Origin: Candidatus Omnitrophota bacterium
GTDB lineage: Bacteria; Omnitrophota; Gorgyraeia; 1-14-0-20-64-10
NCBI GenBank assembly: GCA_023248095.1
Contig: JAHFFF010000031.1
Span: 1 to 13,333 of the forward strand
Direction: 5' to 3'
DNA length: 13,333 bases
A model generated the notes under the pieces. The model was not told the DNA's origin and searched no databases. It saw nothing but the letters and a program-made list of their open reading frames with translations. Each line of letters starts with the position of its first letter. The stretch's first letter is position 1. Below are positions 1 to 5,673 of the stretch, piece after piece. The position numbers and the translations under genes were made by a program.

Positions 1-2
1 AC

Positions 3-3000
3 TATCTGCAGGTGAAAGAGAAACAGGAAAACCGGTTGAAGGAGCTGGACCAGAAGAAGGGAGTAGGCACGAAAGAGGATATGGTGGATGCGGTCTCCCT
101 CGGCTTGGTGCCGGCAGCAGCGGAGGTTCGGCAAAGGATACCGTACGCACATGGAAGTCCTAAGTTGCAGGATCCTCTGCCGGCGGAGGTGGTGAAGAGG
201 TTCGAGGGTGCGGTGAATCGGATGCGTGGGCTGGATCCCAGCTTGCCGGAGTTGGTGAAGAACGATCGGGTAGCCCAGCGGGCCTATGAGATCTGGGAAG
301 CCTCCGGCGGGACGCACGGCCACGACAAACAGGATTGGACGCAGGCCGAGCTGGAGAAATCCAGCAGCGTCAGCTTCGATCAGATCGCAAACTACCTGAA
401 CGAGCTCAGCAAACTGTTGTCGACGAAGTACGGCGTCTTTCTTGGGGTTCGGCCAGAGGCAATCTCCGGCGGTTATGTCGAATCGATCAAGCCGGTTGTG
501 GATGAGAATGGCCAGCCGGTCATGAGCCAGGATGGTCAGCAGATTCAGCAGGTGGAGATTGGCAAGGCCTTCCCCGGCCTCCAAGGTTCCAACGTGATCT
601 TAACCACCGCCGTGACCTCCATGCATTTCAAGGATTTCGCCCCGTTGAACCGAACCGAGTCCCATAAACGGTCCAAGAGGGATAGGGCGGAAGAATTGGC
701 CAAGCTGGCGAAGGAGGAGGGTGGGTACGAGGAAATCGAGGAGCGGATCATTAAGAGTTTGCCCGATACCTTTAAGGCGATCGGTCTTAATAAAGAGGAT
801 GTGGAGAAGGCTGTGACCGCCAGCGTGCCGATCGTAAAGGAATGGGTGGCGGCGGTCAAGGCCACGATGCCGGATCCGTCGGATTCGCAGGCTATAGAGA
901 AGATGGCTGAGCTGTTGATGAAGATGGAGGAGGTCGAAGAGGTCCGGCACTTGAAGGATGATGCCCGAACCCGGCTGGACAAGTCCATGCCTGACCAAGA
1001 TGATGTTCACCGGGCGGTGCGCGGCATCCTCGACCAGTCCGGCCCGATTGGGAGGCTGTTCTCCAGGAACGGGCTGAATCTGGCCGCGCCGGAGACCTGG
1101 CGGGATCATGTTCCGGGCGCCATCTTCGAGGCCTCCGCCAAGATGGAGCGTCTGATGAAGGCGGACCAGCCCACCGTCGAGCTGGCCAACCTGCTTTATC
1201 ACTGGAGCCAAGCTATACAGGGCGGCGGCCGGGAGAGTCGGGAATACACCACCGCCTTCGCCCTGACCGCGTACGTCTCCAGCCAACAGAAGCTGGAGAA
1301 GGTCTATCCCGTCTCCTTCCTGCCCGATGAAGAGATCCAGCAGAGGATCCAGCCCAAGCTGGTGAAGACCGATCGGACGAAGGATGGGAAGACCGAGTTC
1401 CGCCTGGAGCTGGTGCGCACCGGCCAGTGGAGCACTCCAAAGAAGGATCTGGAGGGCATCGAGGATCTCGCCAGGGTCTTCGTCGAGCGGCAGGTTCCTC
1501 AGCAGAGAGAAGCGCTGGCGGAATGGGTGAAGCGTCACCTCGGTCCTCGTGAGGATGGGATGGCCGAGGAGATATTGAACGCGCCGCAGGACCAGTTGTC
1601 AGGGCTGCGGGAACGGATAGTGGGGAAGGGCATCCAGAAGGAGGTTGAGAAGTGGCTGACTGAAAACCGGCAGGAAGGAGTACTGCATCTGGTCGCCCGC
1701 GTGAACGGGAAGATTGTGGGCCAGATACGTGGGACACCCCTCATGGATAAGGATAAGTCGGGCTATCTTCTTGGGGATGCCTGGATCATTCATCCGGACT
1801 ATCAGAAGGGATCCGGTATGGGTCCCAAACTGCTGGAGGCAAGGTTCAATCTGGCGGCCGAGGGAGCCGTTCTCGATCCTCGGACGGGCAGGCCGTACAA
1901 GGCAATCTCCGCCCACGCCAGGCGAATGGAATTTGGCGAGGAGCATACCACTCCGGCCAGGGCCGATGATCAAGCCGGCCCCATCCTGACGTATTGGATC
2001 AAGATGCTGGGCATTCCCATTGGGGATCCTCGGGCGGCATTGACGGAGTTCTTGAAGAAGCCGGGTGTGGTTCACGAGGTGGTAAAGGATTATTATTCCG
2101 CCTCGCCCCAGGCCCAGGAGGCGGGGGTGGCTTCAGTGGACGCCGACTATTTCACCATTCCGTTGCAGCCGGTTTCAGTGCAGGCAGGAAAGGCCTCCGG
2201 CCAGCTGGGCCAGCAGCAGCGCGTTGCCGCTGGGCTGGAGATGGAACAGGAGATCGAGCGGCAGCATGAAGTCAACGAATCGGCGCAGATCGGCCCGAGA
2301 GAGGATCTGGCGACTCAGGGTTGGCCGCCGACGGAAGCCGAGGATTTTGTATTCGAGACGTCAAGAAGGTTGTTAAGCAGGCTGGAGCCCATTGTGCCGG
2401 TCGAGGGTCGCGAGAACTGGAGCCCGAAGGAATTACAGAATCAAGTGAAGAAGGCCCTGGAGGGCAAGGTGGTGGATGAGGGCAAGGTGGAAAGGCTCAA
2501 GGCCATGGGCATCTTCAGGGAATGGAACCTAGAAACGATCAACTGCGCTTGTGCGGTGATCAAAAACCTCCTGGCGCGCATGGGCAGAAAGATCAGCATT
2601 CAGCAGGTAGTGATATTGGTGGCTGCGGCCTTGGTGGAGAAGAGGCATGACCTCGAGGATACCGTCATGATGCAATTGGTTGAGGGCAAGCCTCAGATCG
2701 ACGTTTCCGATCGGGTCATCCATGGGGTCGTAAGCGAGTACTTGAAGCAAGAGAATGTGACGGTGACGAAGCGGCTGGATCATCTGGAGCAACTTGCGGA
2801 AACGGGCAAACCGGCCATCCTGCGGGTGTCTGGAAAACGAGCCTCGGGTGAGACCTATTGGCACTGGGTGGTTGCCCAGGTTCAGAAGATGCTGGATGGG
2901 TCGGTCCGGATTATCGTGGATGAGTCCCATGTGAGCGGCGAGGTATCCAAGCAGGAACTCGAGGCGCACTGGGCGGCGCCCGGGTTATCTGCGGATCAAA

Positions 3001-5369
3001 TCCGGATCGCCATCATGCCGGCGGATGTCGCTCGGGGTTCGGCGGTTAATTTCCCTGTCTTTGGCCGCGGTGAGCCGGTCTTCTTCCGAGGAGGGGAGGC
3101 GGCACCGATATCCACCGTTCTGCCGGAAGCGGTCCGGCAGACTGTGCCGACCCAGGCGCCAGCCCGCTCTTGGGCACGATCCGTCTTCGCGACCATTGCA
3201 ATATTCGGACTACTCACGTTTGCTCCGGCCGCAACGGATGTCTATGCGGCGAACAACGTCTACACCAACTATGTCAATTACGCCGCCGCGAATCGGTTGA
3301 ACAGCGAAATGGCGCTGAAGCCGGCGTTACTGACTTCGCCGATTGTAGAACCGCAGGGGGTCGACGGCCAGGCGGTTCTGCCGACAAAGAACCGGTTAGC
3401 CGGCAAGAAGAAGAAGGTCAAGGCGGACCGCAAGAAACGCGCGACACAGGACTCCGATCCGATCGAGGCGTTGCGGAAAAAAGTAGAGGACTCGCTGGAG
3501 GAAGGGACCACCCCCTCCCCGCTGGAGGAACTGGGGATGCTGGCCGCCATCCTGGAAGAGAAGGGTGTGGAGTGGGACATCAGCCTCTTCTGGAGGTACA
3601 TGGACTTTTCGCAGGAGGAGGGGGCTGTGGGCATCCGGGGGGCGCAGGTCAAGGGGACTCTCCTTGAGAAAAACTTCGACGACTTCCTTACCAATATCAG
3701 GTCCACATACTACGATTCCATCGACGATCTGATGCGGCGTTGGGAGAAACTGGAGGGGGACTATGGCCTGAGCGGCATGGACCAGGGCGGTGTTGTGCTG
3801 GAAGAACCGGAGCCGGAGGTCGTCGGGCAGCAGGAGATGGAGCATCTGCCGGTTGTTCCGGTGGTGCAGCCGTTCCTCCCGCCGACCGGAAGCGAAGCAG
3901 AGTGGCAGGATCCGAGCTGGTTCACCATGGAGTTGGATAAGGTGGCGGCTACCCATCTGTTCGGTGGGGTGACGATGGCAGGTTTGGAAGAATTCGCGCG
4001 TGATTCCAAGGAAAGGTTTGCGGGGCGCTACGGATGGCAGGCGGGTCTGGAGGAAGAGGGTGCGGTTTCCCGGCGTGATCCAAGCGGAAATCGATACCTC
4101 ATCCGGCCGGACGGAAGCAGTGTCCAAATATGGGACTGCTTCGACGGGGCTCGGGCTGAGGCGAAGGTGTTGCGGCGGGCCGGGTTGGAGGAGGTAGAGC
4201 TGTTTGTCGGACAGACTGAAGACTTCACAAGGGATGTGTTCCTTCAGGGAAGAATGCCGACCGGCCAAGTGATCCGCATGAGCGTGGTCTCCACCAAGAC
4301 GGGGTTGGAAGAGGTTGGGCCGAATCACATTTCGCAGTGGAGCCACATCCAGCCAATCTCTTCGGGATTGGAGGAGCAAATTGCCTCCATGCGGAAGGGG
4401 GGAGCAATCGGGCTGTCCCAATTGAGGCCGCTGGCGGTTGAAAGGCAGAAGGACGGATCCGACCTGCTGACCTTGGGTGGCCTCGAGGAGGAAGGGAAGG
4501 ATTCCTCTCGTGTGACGGTGTTGCAGCGCTTGGTGAAGAAGGTGAAGAGGGCCGGTATGGAGGAGGCAGTGGAGGTAAGGGATGTCGCCTTCTATCAGGT
4601 AAGCGGCGTGCCGGTTAAGAAGTCAAAGCTTTTGAGCGACGGCACATCCATCCTGCGAGTGGAGCTGGCTGATGCCTCTAAGAAGGTGAAACGGTACGGT
4701 CTATCCGGGATCCGCAGTGGGGAATCTCGCCGGATGGTCCGGAAGGAGTTGGACAAGGTGTTCCATGGAAACCAGCGCGTCAAGATTATCATCTCCGGAG
4801 GTGCTGAAAGCACGAAAGGCTTGGAGGCGTTATTGAGTTTGTTGAGATTGCCGTTTGATGAGGAGCCCTACACGTTGCATGGCAGGGACTCCGTCAACAG
4901 CTCGCCCCAAGCGATTGCGGAATGGCGGCATCAACTTCAGCATCTACTCAACGGTGACAAGATCATCCTGTCGAACTCTGTCCTGGAGAGGATTGGGGCG
5001 GAGTATTTCAGGGCCGTCCTCACCACTCTACCTGCGGATGTGGCCCCAAGGGTGGTGCTTTGGAAAGTCCCCAGGTACTGGGAACAGTTAGGGTTTCACG
5101 TGGTGAGCACCCTGGCAGGTTTGGAGGAGGTTTTGCCGGTTGGTGTGTCGGCCCGCATCATCGTGGTTTCCGATGAGGACCGCAAGCTTGCCCGCTTGTT
5201 GCGCAAGCGGTTGGCCCGGTCCGGTGTGATTGAACTGCAGGCGGGTGACGGTCTGGAGCGGTTCCTGCTGGCGTTGAACAAGGCGCTGGGTATGCCGAAG
5301 AAGACAATAGATGCCGGGCTGAAGGAGCTGGCGGCGGCCTTCCGCTCCATCCTGCGGGAGGAGGCCTAA
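3..5369 (+). CDS. giant multidomain protein with GNAT, C39-like peptidase and GLEE-motif regions (5' partial)
   Basis: The frame is open from the left edge to TAA at 5367-5369. A GTG at 12 could be read as a start, but no Shine-Dalgarno precedes it and the frame stays open upstream of it, so the gene is probably cut by the window edge; residue numbers here count that GTG as 1 (1785 residues). In order I see a DUF2934-like motif (87-116), a charged helical stretch (about 120-470), a GNAT-like domain (about 475-690), a C39-like papain-fold domain (about 835-985), an internal signal-like segment (1052-1079), a lysine-rich patch (1132-1144), a proline-rich linker (about 1265-1295), a cluster of GLEE motifs (1324-1518), one more GLEE (1703-1706) and an alpha/beta-looking C terminus. 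I infer a cytoplasmic first half and an exported second half. The overall function is unknown. The next ORF follows after 121 bases on the same strand and shares the motif. Confidence 0.9.
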   Translation, partial: YLQVKEKQENRLKELDQKKGVGTKEDMVDAVSLGLVPAAAEVRQRIPYAHGSPKLQDPLPAEVVKRFEGAVNRMRGLDPSLPELVKNDRVAQRAYEIWEASGGTHGHDKQDWTQAELEKSSSVSFDQIANYLNELSKLLSTKYGVFLGVRPEAISGGYVESIKPVVDENGQPVMSQDGQQIQQVEIGKAFPGLQGSNVILTTAVTSMHFKDFAPLNRTESHKRSKRDRAEELAKLAKEEGGYEEIEERIIKSLPDTFKAIGLNKEDVEKAVTASVPIVKEWVAAVKATMPDPSDSQAIEKMAELLMKMEEVEEVRHLKDDARTRLDKSMPDQDDVHRAVRGILDQSGPIGRLFSRNGLNLAAPETWRDHVPGAIFEASAKMERLMKADQPTVELANLLYHWSQAIQGGGRESREYTTAFALTAYVSSQQKLEKVYPVSFLPDEEIQQRIQPKLVKTDRTKDGKTEFRLELVRTGQWSTPKKDLEGIEDLARVFVERQVPQQREALAEWVKRHLGPREDGMAEEILNAPQDQLSGLRERIVGKGIQKEVEKWLTENRQEGVLHLVARVNGKIVGQIRGTPLMDKDKSGYLLGDAWIIHPDYQKGSGMGPKLLEARFNLAAEGAVLDPRTGRPYKAISAHARRMEFGEEHTTPARADDQAGPILTYWIKMLGIPIGDPRAALTEFLKKPGVVHEVVKDYYSASPQAQEAGVASVDADYFTIPLQPVSVQAGKASGQLGQQQRVAAGLEMEQEIERQHEVNESAQIGPREDLATQGWPPTEAEDFVFETSRRLLSRLEPIVPVEGRENWSPKELQNQVKKALEGKVVDEGKVERLKAMGIFREWNLETINCACAVIKNLLARMGRKISIQQVVILVAAALVEKRHDLEDTVMMQLVEGKPQIDVSDRVIHGVVSEYLKQENVTVTKRLDHLEQLAETGKPAILRVSGKRASGETYWHWVVAQVQKMLDGSVRIIVDESHVSGEVSKQELEAHWAAPGLSADQIRIAIMPADVARGSAVNFPVFGRGEPVFFRGGEAAPISTVLPEAVRQTVPTQAPARSWARSVFATIAIFGLLTFAPAATDVYAANNVYTNYVNYAAANRLNSEMALKPALLTSPIVEPQGVDGQAVLPTKNRLAGKKKKVKADRKKRATQDSDPIEALRKKVEDSLEEGTTPSPLEELGMLAAILEEKGVEWDISLFWRYMDFSQEEGAVGIRGAQVKGTLLEKNFDDFLTNIRSTYYDSIDDLMRRWEKLEGDYGLSGMDQGGVVLEEPEPEVVGQQEMEHLPVVPVVQPFLPPTGSEAEWQDPSWFTMELDKVAATHLFGGVTMAGLEEFARDSKERFAGRYGWQAGLEEEGAVSRRDPSGNRYLIRPDGSSVQIWDCFDGARAEAKVLRRAGLEEVELFVGQTEDFTRDVFLQGRMPTGQVIRMSVVSTKTGLEEVGPNHISQWSHIQPISSGLEEQIASMRKGGAIGLSQLRPLAVERQKDGSDLLTLGGLEEEGKDSSRVTVLQRLVKKVKRAGMEEAVEVRDVAFYQVSGVPVKKSKLLSDGTSILRVELADASKKVKRYGLSGIRSGESRRMVRKELDKVFHGNQRVKIIISGGAESTKGLEALLSLLRLPFDEEPYTLHGRDSVNSSPQAIAEWRHQLQHLLNGDKIILSNSVLERIGAEYFRAVLTTLPADVAPRVVLWKVPRYWEQLGFHVVSTLAGLEEVLPVGVSARIIVVSDEDRKLARLLRKRLARSGVIELQAGDGLERFLLALNKALGMPKKTIDAGLKELAAAFRSILREEA
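270..359 (+). other. DUF2934-like motif in left ORF
   Basis: Residues 87-116 show the DUF2934 pattern: an A-x-R-A-Y-E-I-W-E block, a short Gly/His segment, a D-x-x-x-W block and a closing Q-A-E-L-E. DUF2934 is normally found as a short region in small bacterial proteins and has no established function. Here it sits near the front of a giant protein. The call rests on motif memory only; the aromatic and acidic positions match well. Confidence 0.55.
1440..2081 (+). other. GNAT acetyltransferase-like domain in left ORF
   Basis: Residues about 475-690. A hydrophobic strand ending in G-K-I-V-G (about 557-570) is followed by a second strand, D-A-W-I-I-H-P, and the acetyl-CoA loop pattern Y-Q-K-G-S-G-M-G (597-604) leading into a helix. 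This is the GNAT motif A arrangement ([QR]-x-x-G-x-[GA]), which binds the CoA pyrophosphate. The acceptor substrate cannot be told. The need for acetyl-CoA argues that this part stays in the cytoplasm, on the near side of the internal signal-like segment. Confidence 0.6.
2514..2966 (+). other. C39-like (papain-fold) cysteine peptidase domain in left ORF
   Basis: Residues about 835-985. Cys845 lies in an N-C-A-C-A context at the start of a helix, as the nucleophile does in C39 peptidases ([DN]-C-G-x-A). About 105 residues later comes Y-W-H-W-V-V-A with His951, then a strand ending in V-D-E with Asp970. The order Cys, His, Asp and the spacing fit family C39, whose members cut leader peptides after a Gly-Gly or Gly-Ala pair. 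The usual Gln six residues before the Cys is replaced by Asn839, so activity is uncertain. A second Cys (847) is nearby. Structural comparison with C39 and transglutaminase-like folds would settle the assignment. Confidence 0.5.
3165..3248 (+). other. internal signal-peptide-like segment in left ORF
   Basis: Residues 1052-1079 show a basic start (Arg1052, Arg1056), a hydrophobic core V-F-A-T-I-A-I-F-G-L-L-T-F, then a small-residue region ending in V-Y-A before A-N-N. This has the n-, h- and c-regions of a Sec signal peptide with an A-x-A-like cut after residue 1079, yet it lies more than 1000 residues into the protein. It may be an uncut membrane anchor, or a signal exposed by processing. The proline-rich sequence before it and the lysine-rich patch 50 residues after it fit a domain boundary. 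Confidence 0.6.
3978..4565 (+). repeat. cluster of seven G-[LM]-E-E motifs in left ORF
   Basis: GLEE starts at residues 1324, 1345, 1391, 1431, 1452 and 1490, and GMEE at 1515 (bases 3981, 4044, 4182, 4302, 4365, 4479 and 4554). The preceding residue is always small: A, A, A, T, S, G, A. Spacings are 21, 46, 40, 21, 38 and 25 residues, too short for globular domains. The DNA behind the motif varies (GGT TTG GAA GAA, GGT CTG GAG GAA, GGG TTG GAG GAG, GGC CTC GAG GAG and others), so this is repetition at the protein level rather than a DNA repeat. The sequences between motifs do not look alike by eye. Confidence 0.8.
5115..5129 (+). other. isolated AGLEE motif near C terminus of left ORF
   Basis: A-G-L-E-E at residues 1702-1706, 188 residues beyond the cluster. 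It lies at the boundary between two alpha/beta-looking stretches: an upstream part with strands such as V-V-L-W-K-V, and a downstream part starting R-I-I-V-V-S-D-E-D at about 1715. This location between domains matches the pattern seen in the right ORF. Confidence 0.7.
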
Positions 5370-5490
5370 GCGAGGGTGTTAGTAAAATATATGCTCAATT
5401 ATATGACCCCCCATTCTCTGCAGGCGGTGATATACTTAAAAAGGAGGATTTTTTGTCTCCGCTTACTACAGACTTTGTTTTCGCCTTTAC
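5370..5490 (+). promoter_or_regulatory. intergenic region with possible weak promoter elements
   Basis: These 121 bases are visibly AT-richer than both genes. TGATATACT (5428-5436) reads as an extended -10 element (TGn plus TATACT), but transcription from it would begin inside the Shine-Dalgarno sequence at 5441. TAAAAT at 5383-5388 is another -10-like hexamer. No good -35 box is visible for either. TATATG occurs twice, at 5388 and 5400, 12 bases apart. A 36-codon frame (5391-5501) also spans the region without a good ribosome site. No hairpin plus T-run terminator is convincing, so read-through from the left gene is likely. Confidence 0.3.
5441..5447 (+). promoter_or_regulatory. strong Shine-Dalgarno sequence (AAGGAGG)
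   Basis: AAGGAGG is a full match to the anti-Shine-Dalgarno core and is followed by a run of six T. It lies 43 bases before the ATG at 5491, too far to serve it directly. In the frame of the right ORF there is no ATG, GTG or TTG between 5440 and 5491. The only well-spaced start codon is TTG at 5453, in another frame. GGAG can pair with CTCC at 5457-5460 in a weak hairpin that would hide the site. Confidence 0.6.
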
Positions 5491-5497
5491 ATGTTGA
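5453..5497 (+). CDS. candidate 14-codon leader peptide overlapping next start
   Basis: TTG at 5453 lies 5 bases after the strong AAGGAGG. Its frame encodes about 14 residues (M-S-P-L-T-T-D-F-V-F-A-F-T-C) and stops at TGA 5495-5497, overlapping the ATG of the giant ORF at 5491. Such stop/start overlap is the usual layout for translational coupling. That would explain why the ATG at 5491 has no ribosome site of its own. The peptide resembles no known attenuator leader and could be fortuitous. Confidence 0.3.
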   Translation: MSPLTTDFVFAFTC

Positions 5498-5673
5498 ATA
5501 GAGACCGGCTGTCGAAAGAGAGAGGGCTAGGTTCGCCTGAGCTTGATGCTGCCCAGGCGGAGGGGGTCCTTCTGCCTGCATACAGGCCGCGCTTCCTGCC
5601 GATCCTGAAGGGAATCGCCGCGGTGACTGCTTTTACCTTCATTTCCACCTCCCTCCTGCCGGCCGGCTGGGCC
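5491..5673 (+). other. N-terminal Sec-like signal of right ORF
   Basis: Residues 1-61. A long polar lead is followed by basic residues (Arg32, Arg34, Lys40), a hydrophobic stretch I-A-A-V-T-A-F-T-F-I-S-T-S-L-L, and a G-W-A end that gives a plausible cut after Ala61. The n-region is longer than usual, so a later real start or an uncut anchor remains possible. Only 21 residues separate the predicted cut from the first GLEE. Confidence 0.55.

Noticed and set aside
12..14. GTG as the true start of the left ORF
   Set aside because: No Shine-Dalgarno is present and the frame is open to the window edge, so the gene most likely begins upstream.
600..1538. Minus-strand frame of 312 codons
   Set aside because: It is opposite the helical and GNAT region of the left ORF; its composition is that of an antisense shadow.
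3396..4421. Minus-strand frame of 341 codons
   Set aside because: It overlaps the left ORF completely and reads as low-complexity Pro/Leu/His/Arg sequence without a ribosome site or domain.
5151..5310. Response-regulator receiver domain at the C terminus of the left ORF
   Set aside because: R-I-I-V-V-S-D-E-D followed by a basic helix resembles the receiver start, but only about 60 residues follow and the phospho-Asp strand and the Lys strand are absent.
5437..5465. Rho-independent terminator around the T-run at 5449-5454
   Set aside because: The T-run is in the loop between GGAG and CTCC rather than after a stem, and the stem is only four pairs.
5391..5501. 36-codon frame starting at ATG 5391
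   Set aside because: No well-spaced ribosome site, no recognisable feature, and it competes with the better supported TTG leader in the same stretch.
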